Assembly: GCA_030150135.1 (NCBI GenBank)
Contig: JASLGO010000057.1
Span: 1-5,744, forward strand
DNA: 5,744 nt
DNA from: Aquirhabdus sp.
Lineage (GTDB): Bacteria > Pseudomonadota > Gammaproteobacteria > Pseudomonadales > Moraxellaceae
Direction of reading: 5' to 3'
The notes under the pieces are model-generated. The model ran no database searches. It saw only the letters and a list, made by a program, of their open reading frames with translations, and had not been told where the DNA came from. Shown piece after piece: positions 1 through 5,508 of this stretch. Numbering within the stretch: the stretch's first letter is position 1; the number at the start of each line of letters is the position of its first letter. The position numbers and the translations under genes are program-made.

Positions 1-164
1 GTTTTTCCAACCCCAGGTGGCCCCCAGAAAATAATCGAAGGCAATCGCCCCTGATCAACCGCTTGGCGTACAGGACCTTTCTCACCCAACAGATGAGTCT
101 GACCAATCACGTCAGATAAACGGCGTGGACGGATACGTTCGGGAAGTGGAATTGAAGAAGTCAT
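1..164 (-). CDS. rarA: Replication-associated recombination protein A (RarA/MgsA), N-terminus, cut by window edge
   Basis: RarA is a cytoplasmic AAA+ ATPase related to clamp loaders that acts at stalled or broken replication forks. Only the first 54 codons are present; the gene runs off the left edge. Seen directly: a short leader, then PERIRPRRLSDVIGQ and HLLG (residues 8-27), a GRLPSIIFWG segment, and the start of a Walker A loop, GPPGVGK (residues 48-54), the next codon (probably Thr) being cut by the edge. This order matches the RarA N-terminus, where 'RMRP..L...IGQ.HLL' precedes 'LWGPPG.GKT'. RuvB and DnaX share the AAA+ fold but not this leader. The ATG at 164 is the only in-frame ATG before an upstream TAA, and it sits where the family usually starts; its ribosome binding site is weak. 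It lies 75 bases downstream of spoT on the same strand with no convincing terminator between, so co-transcription is possible. Confidence 0.9.
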   Translation of the reverse strand, partial: MTSSIPLPERIRPRRLSDVIGQTHLLGEKGPVRQAVDQGRLPSIIFWGPPGVGK

Positions 165-239
165 TGAATAGAGTTTCTTTTTTAATCTGCTTATGAAGAG
201 AATATATGAGGACGTTTAGCCGCGATCAATGTGATCGTG

Positions 240-2414
240 TCAAATCCCAAACCTTGTCACACTCGGAAAATCAAGCAAAATTCGCATTTCTTGAATCAAA
301 CGCGCCAAGTGGTTACGGTCACGAACCAAGACTGACAAATTACTGGATTCTTCATGACTTTCTAAGCGCTCCACACCACCTTGGAAACGACGAACCAGAT
401 AAATGAGTTCGGTACTTTCATCATCCGTGAGTGCGCGGTCAATCTTTAAATGAGCCGGAAAACGTGGGTCGGTATCCGTTGAATCTTGCCAGCGCAGATG
501 AACCACATTTTCTGGATGGCGACTGAGTTCATGAATCAAATTACGGCACCGACTACGATGCACCACCAAACCACGACGCGTTAAATGCCCTTCAATCGGA
601 TCACCTAAAATCGGCACACAACACGGCGCATAACGCACATCCAATCCATCTGCACCTGCGATCAAGTTATTGGATTGACTGGATGGAGAAGATGTCGATT
701 TGAGTTTTGATAATTGCGACAGTAATCGTGTGGCAACCAATTGCGGCAATAACGCACCAACGGCAATTTTTTCAAACAGTTGATCTTTGTTTTTCAGTTT
801 TTGCCACGTCAAAACATCATGCCAATCCTGTTCTGACAAATCACGAATATCAAGCTGATAAAGCTGCAAAGCCCGATTCAAAGCTTGCTGACCTAAAGTT
901 AGACGATCTATAGGATCCGATGCTTTTAACACTTGCTGAATCGCACGGCGAGCCTTACGCGTGTTCACAAACCCCAACCAATCTGGATTTGGAGTTGCGA
1001 GCTCATCCGTCACAATTTCAACTTTTTGACCACTAATCAAAGGTGTTGCAAGTGGACAGGCGACACCGTCAACTCTTGCCGCAATCGCGTGATTACCCAG
1101 ATATAAACTTGCCGCATAAGCGAAATCAACCGCAGTCGCACCTTGCGGTAACTCATGCAAATCGCCATCTTTGGTATAAACCGAGATTTTTTCACGATGC
1201 AAATAATCCAGCAGCGCATCAAAGGTATTCGTCGCACAATCTTTATCAATCAATTCACCCAAATTACGCAACGACGCTTGAATTGCAGAACGAGACGATT
1301 GCAATGCTGTTTCGCCTAAGACCACGCCGAGCTGTGCAGTTTCGCGCATTAATCGTGTGCGCAGGGTAATATCGAGTCGTCCACGTTCATCACTGAGTGA
1401 CAACAATAATGCTTGATTACCACCAGGCAAAGGATTGCGAATATGATCTGTCAGTTGCGACCAAATAAAATGATCTCGAACAACACTTGCCAGCTGATCA
1501 CATTCCGCAATCGTTTCTAATTCGATCTCATACGCATGTGTATGCAATAACGTATGCAAGTCGGCATGGTCATTTAAGAAGCGCTGATAGAGCATTATGT
1601 CATTATCAATAGACTTCGGCTTTCCATGCAAATGATTAGTAATAATAAATTTCTCAATTGCATCCGCCCAATGTTGGCGTGCCTGAATTCGATCTGCTTG
1701 ATGACGCTCAAGTTCGAGATTCAAGCGGATAAAAAGTTCAGGTTCTAGATTTTGATAACAATACAACTCAAGTTGATCAGCGATTTCATTCACACCCACC
1801 AAACGTGCAATCGGTACAAAAATACTCAATGTTTCCGATGCAATTTCTTGTCGTCGATTCGGTTTCAGTGCAAAAAGCGTTGACATATTATGCAGACGAT
1901 CTGCCAGCTTAATCACAATGACGCGTGGATCGTTCAAGGTTGCAATGAGAATTTTGCGCAGCGTTGCGGCTTTATTATCATTTTTATTATTAGAGACGGT
2001 GAGCTTAGTCAGACCATCGACTAAATCAGCAACTGTTTGCCCAAAACGATCAATAATTTCTTCTTTACTGATATCAGTGTCTTCGATAACGTCATGCAAC
2101 AAAGCAGCAATTAAACTTTCTGTATCCAGTCGCATGTGTCCTAAAATTTCGGCAACTGCAATCGGATGCACGATATAGGGCTCACCGCTTTTACGCACTA
2201 CGCCCAAATGCGCCAACTCAGCAAAGGCACATGCCGCCATCACCTGCTCAACTTGAGTTTCGGACAAATACTCTTCGATCGTTGCGCGCAGGACTTCAGT
2301 CAAGCTCGATAAGCTATTTCGGTCTGTCTCCGAAGTCGCTGAACTTGACGAAAAACTATGCTGGACACGAGCTTGATGGGACTCAAGATCGCGGTCTGGC
2401 TGCGCGGTGATCAT
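240..2414 (-). CDS. spoT: (p)ppGpp 3'-pyrophosphohydrolase SpoT with degenerate synthetase domain
   Basis: A 724-residue RelA/SpoT homologue (E. coli SpoT is about 702) that should remove the 3'-pyrophosphate of (p)ppGpp and end the stringent response. The HD hydrolase domain (about 45-225) looks complete: R74, H83, H107-D108 in LLHDVIEDT, E111-D112, D172 and N176 align with the catalytic and metal-binding set of the family. The synthetase domain (about 230-400) is recognisable only by position: the usual YQSLH reads NQALL (333-337), the ExQIRT loop reads DITLRT (348-353), and the basic GREK-type loop and the DIYAFR motif are missing. A TGS domain follows (about 409-470, with ELPQGATAVDFAYA), then a helical part, a cysteine-containing domain (C598, C599, C623) and a C-terminal ACT domain (about 650-724). 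The first 37 residues are a Ser-rich leader absent from E. coli SpoT. The ATG at 2414 is preferred because the next in-frame Met (59) lies inside the conserved region. A MITE-like element lies 118 bases upstream. Identity is very sure; hydrolase-only activity is inferred. Confidence 0.96.
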   Translation of the reverse strand: MITAQPDRDLESHQARVQHSFSSSSATSETDRNSLSSLTEVLRATIEEYLSETQVEQVMAACAFAELAHLGVVRKSGEPYIVHPIAVAEILGHMRLDTESLIAALLHDVIEDTDISKEEIIDRFGQTVADLVDGLTKLTVSNNKNDNKAATLRKILIATLNDPRVIVIKLADRLHNMSTLFALKPNRRQEIASETLSIFVPIARLVGVNEIADQLELYCYQNLEPELFIRLNLELERHQADRIQARQHWADAIEKFIITNHLHGKPKSIDNDIMLYQRFLNDHADLHTLLHTHAYEIELETIAECDQLASVVRDHFIWSQLTDHIRNPLPGGNQALLLSLSDERGRLDITLRTRLMRETAQLGVVLGETALQSSRSAIQASLRNLGELIDKDCATNTFDALLDYLHREKISVYTKDGDLHELPQGATAVDFAYAASLYLGNHAIAARVDGVACPLATPLISGQKVEIVTDELATPNPDWLGFVNTRKARRAIQQVLKASDPIDRLTLGQQALNRALQLYQLDIRDLSEQDWHDVLTWQKLKNKDQLFEKIAVGALLPQLVATRLLSQLSKLKSTSSPSSQSNNLIAGADGLDVRYAPCCVPILGDPIEGHLTRRGLVVHRSRCRNLIHELSRHPENVVHLRWQDSTDTDPRFPAHLKIDRALTDDESTELIYLVRRFQGGVERLESHEESSNLSVLVRDRNHLARLIQEMRILLDFPSVTRFGI

Positions 2415-2531
2415 AAATGGTCTACAAGGAAAAGTTTACAAAAATACAGATTACCCACCCCAAACGATTATCTAAAAAACGTTTAATGGATATATCTTGT
2501 TTTGTAGCATAAAAAATGAATTAAATGAATA

Positions 2532-2551
2532 GGGCGCGTTGACATTTGGTC
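2532..2551 (+). repeat. Left terminal inverted repeat of the foldback element
   Basis: GGGCGCGTTGACATTTGGTC. The reverse complement of the right copy at 2715-2734 differs only at the sixth base (C against T) and the eighteenth (G against A). The flanking TA dinucleotides extend the symmetry by two bases. Confidence 0.85.
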
Positions 2552-2670
2552 TTTGCGATGAAAAATGAGAACAATTGACCTTAGACTAGGCAATCCGTGC
2601 AGCCAATATACGCATATTGGCAAGCGGATTAACGCAGGATAAGGGCAATTGAGCCATTTTTCATCGCAAA
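2552..2670. repeat. Internal long imperfect inverted repeat (hairpin core)
   Basis: Arms 2552-2609 and 2614-2670. The outer 16 bases are perfectly complementary (TTTGCGATGAAAAATG at 2552-2567 against 2655-2670). Further in are matching CAATTG blocks (2573-2578 with 2645-2650), AATCCG (2592-2597) with CGGATT (2625-2630), and a perfect 8-base stem GCCAATAT/ATATTGGC (2602-2609 with 2614-2621) around the loop ACGC. The left arm abuts the left terminal repeat, whereas 44 bases separate the right arm from the right terminal repeat. Confidence 0.85.
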
Positions 2671-2714
2671 AGCAACGTGTACTCATTTGAACCTCTACCA
2701 ACAATTAAATGCGG

Positions 2715-2734
2715 GATCAAATGTCAACACGCCC
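2715..2734 (-). repeat. Right terminal inverted repeat of the foldback element
   Basis: Read on the minus strand this is GGGCGTGTTGACATTTGATC, matching the left end at 18 of 20 positions. It is followed on the plus strand by TA, the presumed second copy of the target dinucleotide. Confidence 0.85.
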
Positions 2735-2770
2735 TATATAAATACATCTGAAATTGCTTCAACAAATCTC

Positions 2771-2784
2771 TTTTTTCGAAAAAA
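2771..2784. repeat. AT-rich perfect palindrome
   Basis: TTTTTTCGAAAAAA reads the same on both strands. It has no loop, so it is more likely a bent-DNA or protein-binding element, or chance in AT-rich DNA, than an RNA hairpin. It lies 34 bases right of the foldback element's TA flank. Confidence 0.4.
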
Positions 2785-2832
2785 CACATTAAGCCCATAC
2801 TTTTAAACGTTTCAATATCAAAATTTCACATC

Positions 2833-2846
2833 ATTCATGCATGAAT
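2833..2846. promoter_or_regulatory. 14-base perfect palindrome, possible operator
   Basis: ATTCATGCATGAAT is perfectly self-complementary and overlaps by two bases a second palindrome, ATCGCGAT (2845-2852). It lies 34 to 48 bases upstream of the likely promoter of the rightward operon, where a dimeric regulator could bind. No regulator is identified, and the function is inferred only from symmetry and position. Confidence 0.3.
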
Positions 2847-2880
2847 CGCGATGATTCTCTTCGTAATATTGATCGTGATT

Positions 2881-2909
2881 TTGACTATAATGCCCTAAAT
2901 CACAATAAG
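2881..2909 (+). promoter_or_regulatory. Candidate sigma-70 promoter of the 115-codon gene/mazG/moaA operon
   Basis: TTGACT (2881-2886) matches the -35 consensus at five of six bases and is followed, after 17 bases, by AATAAG (2904-2909), a four-of-six -10 box. A perfect TATAAT also lies at 2886-2891, but it has no good -35 at 16-19 bases upstream and no extended -10 TGn. Either would give a short leader before the ATG at 2922. That a promoter is here is likely; which box is used is uncertain. Confidence 0.5.
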
Positions 2910-2921
2910 CCTAGGTAAATC

Positions 2922-3269
2922 ATGCGCAGAACAAACATGATTGCGTTCGTATTCGCCATACTCGTCGGCTTATTTCTCTTTATTGCCGATCGGATTGGGG
3001 AAAAACTGAAATCCAATCATATTGTCGCCATGAATATGTTGACTTGTTTATCATCTGAAAGTGATAAAAACAAACTCACATCCCATACGTTATCGTATTC
3101 ATGTCAGCAAAACATTGATCAAATTGAACATCCATCGGAAAACTACATGATCGCTTACAATCGAAAATGGCATATCACCATTGCGTTCAAACAGATAAAG
3201 ATCAACAATCAAGCGATTTGGATATGCAAGGGAACTCCTGAAAAACTATTCTCAGAAGAATGCCGATAA
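2922..3269 (+). CDS. Uncharacterised membrane-anchored small protein, four cysteines
   Basis: I do not recognise this 115-residue protein. After MRRTN comes one hydrophobic stretch (about 6-22) followed by a charged segment (DRIGEKLK, 23-30). With positive residues before it, this predicts an uncleaved N-terminal anchor with the rest outside the cytoplasm. The soluble part has four cysteines (42, 61, 102, 114), enough for two disulfides. Its end, W100-x-C102 then C114-R115, resembles the disulfide-closed tail of type IV pilins, but the pilin processing motif is absent. The ATG at 2922 follows a modest TAGG site (2912-2915); Met6 is a possible later start. Its TAA overlaps an ATG of mazG (TAATG), which suggests a real, translated first gene of the operon. 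No role in MazG or MoaA function can be read from the sequence. Confidence 0.7.
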   Translation: MRRTNMIAFVFAILVGLFLFIADRIGEKLKSNHIVAMNMLTCLSSESDKNKLTSHTLSYSCQQNIDQIEHPSENYMIAYNRKWHITIAFKQIKINNQAIWICKGTPEKLFSEECR

Positions 3270-4102
3270 TGCCCTTTCGCCCCTTCAACTCGATACCAAA
3301 GATCACCAATATGTCAAAAACTGCCGCGCTCACTGAACTCCTCGACATCATGACCCGCCTGCGCTCGGACTGTCCTTGGGATCGCGTCCAAACCCCAAGC
3401 AGCCTGACGCGCTATGCGATTGAAGAAGCCTATGAAGTTGAGGCAGCGATACAAACTGGAAATATCGATCACATCCGTGATGAACTTGGTGATCTGTTAC
3501 TGCAAGTCGTGTTTCAAGCCGAAATGTTTGCGGAACAAGGGCAATTTGATTTTTTTGATATCGTCCAAACGCTGTCGCAAAAACTCATCCGCCGCCATCC
3601 TCATGTTTTTGGTGAAGAAGTTGCAGCTAATGCCTCTGATGTGGGCATCCTATGGGAACAAGTTAAACAAGCCGAACGTGCAAATAAAGGTAAATCACAT
3701 TCATTATTAGACGAAGTTAAACATAGCTCACCACTGATTCAGGCTCAGTCTTTGCAAAAAATGGCGGCGAAAGTTGGTTTTGATTGGCCTGACGTACAAG
3801 GCGCTCAAGATAAGCTGTACGAAGAAATTCATGAACTCAATGAAGCAATCGCGTCCAAAGACACGGCAAAAATTGAAGATGAGTTGGGCGATTGTTTATT
3901 TGCATTGGTCAACGTTGCGCGTAAATCTGGAATCCAAAGCGAAAGTGCATTGCTCAGCACAATTGCTAAATTCCGTCGTCGTTTTAGTTTTATTGAAAAT
4001 GAGCTACAACGTCATGGAAAATCCCTTGAAGAGGTTGATTTAGCCGCCATGGATACATTATGGGATGAGGCCAAACGCTTGGAGAAAAATACGATTCAAT
4101 GA
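3269..4102 (+). CDS. mazG: Nucleoside triphosphate pyrophosphohydrolase MazG
   Basis: MazG hydrolyses nucleoside triphosphates to monophosphates and pyrophosphate in the cytoplasm, clearing abnormal nucleotides; in E. coli it also lowers ppGpp. Both tandem MazG domains are visible, each with the metal-binding EExxE...ExxD signature. Numbered from the ATG at 3269 (277 residues), the first has E52, E53, E56, E72 and D75, and the second E185, E186, E189, E205 and D208. CPWD (35-38), RRHPHVF (108-114) and VGFDW (169-173) are also family hallmarks. Three in-frame starts exist. The ATG at 3269 overlaps the upstream TAA and has AGAAGA nine bases before it, so I prefer it. The ATG at 3260 lies too close to that site. 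The ATG at 3311 gives 263 residues, exactly the E. coli length, but has no clear ribosome site. The stop overlaps moaA by four bases. Confidence 0.95.
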   Translation: MPFRPFNSIPKITNMSKTAALTELLDIMTRLRSDCPWDRVQTPSSLTRYAIEEAYEVEAAIQTGNIDHIRDELGDLLLQVVFQAEMFAEQGQFDFFDIVQTLSQKLIRRHPHVFGEEVAANASDVGILWEQVKQAERANKGKSHSLLDEVKHSSPLIQAQSLQKMAAKVGFDWPDVQGAQDKLYEEIHELNEAIASKDTAKIEDELGDCLFALVNVARKSGIQSESALLSTIAKFRRRFSFIENELQRHGKSLEEVDLAAMDTLWDEAKRLEKNTIQ

Positions 4103-5115
4103 ACGCACATTCGTCTGTCATAGCGGCACCGACACTGATTGACCCTTTTGCACGGTCAATTAAGTACGTTCGCCTGTCTGTGACTGACCGTTGTGATTTT
4201 CGCTGCGTCTATTGCATGAGTGAAGACATGCAGTTTTTGCCACGATCACAAGTACTCAACCTTGAAGAAATTGCTCGTTTAGGCAAAATATTTTCAGGAT
4301 TAGGAATAGAGACATTTCGTTTAACAGGCGGAGAACCTTTGCTGCGCCAAAATTTGCCGTGGTTAGTTGAGCAATTAGCCAGTCATAGTGAGGTCGTGAT
4401 GACCACCAACGGCGCACGGCTCAATCAATTTGCGACTACCTTAAAACAAGCAGGACTCTCGCGACTCAATATCAGCCTTGATACGCTCAATGAACAACAA
4501 TTCCACGAATTGACGCGCACAGGACATCTCAAGGATGTATTAAAGGGAATTGATGCAGCGCAACATGCAGGTTTTGCGATTAAGCTCAATGCAGTCATCA
4601 TGAAAGGTCGCAACGACGATCAGATTCTTCCTCTTGTCGCATTTGCACAGGCGCACGGATTAGATATTAGTTTTATTGAAGAAATGCCGCTCGGCGTGAT
4701 TCATGAGCACTCAAGACAAATCACCTTTATGTCAAGTTACGAGATTCGCCAAATCATTGTCAATGAAATGCCTCTGACACCCAGTCAATATCACACCACG
4801 GGACCTTCACGTTATTGGGAAGTCGAATCAAACTTTCCTCATCAATCAAAAACCAGAATTGGCTTTATTTCACCGCATAGCCACAACTTCTGTGGAGATT
4901 GCAACCGAGTGCGAGTCACCAGTGAAGGACGACTACTCCTCTGTCTCGGTAATGAACACAGTATTGACCTCATGTCACCATTACGCAATTCAGCGAACGA
5001 TGCTGACATTGCTGCAAGCATTCAAAACGCATTAGCACTAAAACCAGAAAAGCATCATTTTGACCTCAATGACGCCCCACAAATCGTCCGTTTTATGAAC
5101 ATGACAGGGGGTTAA
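4099..5115 (+). CDS. moaA: GTP 3',8-cyclase MoaA, molybdenum cofactor biosynthesis
   Basis: MoaA is a radical SAM enzyme that, with MoaC, turns GTP into cyclic pyranopterin monophosphate, the first step to molybdopterin. The 338-residue protein is full length. Its N-terminal CxxxCxxC (C32, C36, C39 in DRCDFRCVYC) binds the SAM-reactive 4Fe-4S cluster, and GGEP (77-80) is the SAM-binding motif. TTNG (102-105) and NISLDTL (124-130) are typical of MoaA. The C-terminal cluster ligands are C265, C268 and C282 (CGDCNRVRVTSEGRLLLC), and the protein ends in the Gly-Gly (337-338) that is essential in the family. The start ATG overlaps the mazG stop (ATGA) and a GGAG lies 14 bases upstream, so translation is probably coupled to mazG. 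No other molybdenum cofactor gene is visible in the window. Confidence 0.97.
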   Translation: MNAHSSVIAAPTLIDPFARSIKYVRLSVTDRCDFRCVYCMSEDMQFLPRSQVLNLEEIARLGKIFSGLGIETFRLTGGEPLLRQNLPWLVEQLASHSEVVMTTNGARLNQFATTLKQAGLSRLNISLDTLNEQQFHELTRTGHLKDVLKGIDAAQHAGFAIKLNAVIMKGRNDDQILPLVAFAQAHGLDISFIEEMPLGVIHEHSRQITFMSSYEIRQIIVNEMPLTPSQYHTTGPSRYWEVESNFPHQSKTRIGFISPHSHNFCGDCNRVRVTSEGRLLLCLGNEHSIDLMSPLRNSANDADIAASIQNALALKPEKHHFDLNDAPQIVRFMNMTGG

Positions 5116-5131
5116 TTTTTTTTGTTTTTTT
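5116..5131 (+). terminator. Double T-tract after moaA, possible weak terminator
   Basis: Directly after the moaA stop come eight Ts, one G and seven Ts. A U-tract in this position suggests transcription termination, but I see no strong hairpin right before it: only a distant CCCC (about 5076) against the GGGG at the end of moaA, with a loop of nearly 30 bases. It may be a weak terminator or simply a T-rich tract. Confidence 0.3.
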
Positions 5132-5240
5132 ACCGTCTGTAGCAACTGTTTGAGCCAGACATTCTTAAAATTTGTCCATGAAATCTTAGATAAACCTAAA
5201 GATTAAAGAATCCTCCCTGTACGCGAGTTTTGCGAAAGAC

Positions 5241-5358
5241 ACCTTGCGTCATCACAAAGCTGTGCTTTGTTACTCCTCATACTTACTTTTTCCAAGAAAT
5301 GAGACTGGATCAAGTGAAGCACTGCTTCACCCAGTCGCAAGAAGGCCAGCCGCAGGCT
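5241..5358. repeat. Cluster of short perfect hairpins, REP-like
   Basis: In order: ACAAAGC-TGT-GCTTTGT (5254-5270); a compound hairpin at 5303-5336 with outer stem GACTGG/CCAGTC and inner stem GTGAAGC/GCTTCAC; and AGCC-GCA-GGCT (5348-5358). The edges are roughly inverted to each other (CCTTGCGTC at 5242-5250, GTCGCAAGA at 5334-5342). Dense, more GC-rich palindromes in AT-rich intergenic DNA are typical of dispersed extragenic palindromic repeats; whether this one recurs cannot be told from a single copy. None is followed by a T-run, so they do not look like standard terminators. Confidence 0.55.
5303..5336. repeat. Compound hairpin GACTGG ... CCAGTC with inner GTGAAGC/GCTTCAC stem
   Basis: The outer stem is 6 bp (5303-5308 with 5331-5336) and the inner stem is a perfect 7 bp (5314-5320 with 5324-5330) with loop ACT. 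They stack directly on the right side and are separated by a five-base bulge (ATCAA) on the left. It is the strongest fold in the gap. It lies about 170 bases upstream of pcnB and could be part of a dispersed repeat or a transcript structure. Confidence 0.6.
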
Positions 5359-5497
5359 AACCCTCCTATTAATCACTCAACATTAAGACACCCGCGTGGA
5401 AAAGCTTTTGATTTTAAGCAACTAAATTGATTTTCTTATCTTGAACACTGGGAATGTAGTATCATCTGCGCAAGTCTTACGCAATTCCGCTCATGCC

Positions 5498-5503
5498 AAG
5501 GAG
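5498..5503 (+). promoter_or_regulatory. Ribosome binding site that decides the pcnB start
   Basis: AAGGAG followed by a five-base spacer (CATTC) and GTG at 5509. It is the strongest Shine-Dalgarno match in the window and fixes the non-ATG start; the ATG at 5493 is out of frame. Confidence 0.8.
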
Positions 5504-5508
5504 CATTC

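Larger units (their letters stand above)
2532..2734. mobile_element. MITE-like non-autonomous foldback element
   Basis: This 203-base segment is bounded by 20-base terminal inverted repeats differing at two positions and is flanked on both sides by TA (2530-2531 and 2735-2736), which looks like a target duplication. Inside, positions 2552-2609 pair with 2614-2670 around a 4-base loop, so most of the element can fold into one long imperfect hairpin. It has no complete transposase and fits a miniature inverted-repeat element moved in trans. A TA target occurs in the IS630/Tc1 and some IS5-family groups; which parent applies is not decided here. On the minus strand, just inside the right repeat, an AGAGG-type site precedes an ATG and about ten codons (MSTRCFCDEKW) that could be the remnant of a transposase start. 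Confidence 0.8.
2415..2921. other. Divergent intergenic region between spoT and the 115-codon gene
   Basis: This gap of about 500 bases separates leftward spoT from the rightward operon and must carry both promoters. It holds a 203-base foldback element (2532-2734), an AT-rich palindrome (2771-2784), a second palindrome (2833-2846) and a promoter-like stretch near 2881-2909. I found no convincing sigma-70 pair for spoT in 2415-2530 on the minus strand. No protein is supported: the longest open frame here, on the minus strand over 2483-2704, mostly translates the foldback element. Without the insertion the gap would be about 300 bases. Confidence 0.7.
5116..5508. other. Intergenic region between moaA and pcnB
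   Basis: This gap of 393 bases holds a T-tract (5116-5131), an AT-rich stretch with a weak imperfect stem (5182-5204), a cluster of strong short palindromes (5241-5358) and the pcnB leader. A plus-strand open frame over 5230-5430 translates the palindromes and has no protein-like features, so no gene is called. For pcnB, TATCAT (5460-5465) is a fair -10 box, but its best-spaced -35 (TTATCT, 5436-5441) matches consensus at only three of six bases. Confidence 0.7.

Noticed and set aside
223..237. Small perfect inverted repeat CGATCA-ATG-TGATCG between spoT and rarA
   Set aside because: The stem is only 6 bp and is not followed by a T-run on the minus strand, so it is not supported as a terminator.
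206..406. Plus-strand open frame overlapping the end of spoT
   Set aside because: It is antisense to the conserved ACT domain of SpoT, with no ribosome site or protein-like features.
1037..1369. Open frames on both strands inside spoT
   Set aside because: They are other-frame readings of the SpoT TGS and synthetase-remnant region, rich in His, Arg and Asn and without recognisable domains.
2483..2704. Minus-strand open frame of about 73 codons across the foldback element
   Set aside because: It reads through both inverted arms of the MITE and past its end. At most its first dozen codons after the internal ATG could be a transposase remnant.
2886..2891. Perfect TATAAT upstream of the 115-codon gene as the sole promoter call
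   Set aside because: No acceptable -35 lies 16 to 19 bases upstream and there is no extended -10; it is mentioned only as an alternative.
3414..4043. Plus-strand open frames within mazG in another frame
   Set aside because: They are shadows of mazG, whose frame shows both conserved metal-binding domains.
5230..5430. Plus-strand open frame of 66 codons between moaA and pcnB
   Set aside because: It translates the palindrome cluster, has no good ribosome site and shows no protein-like pattern.
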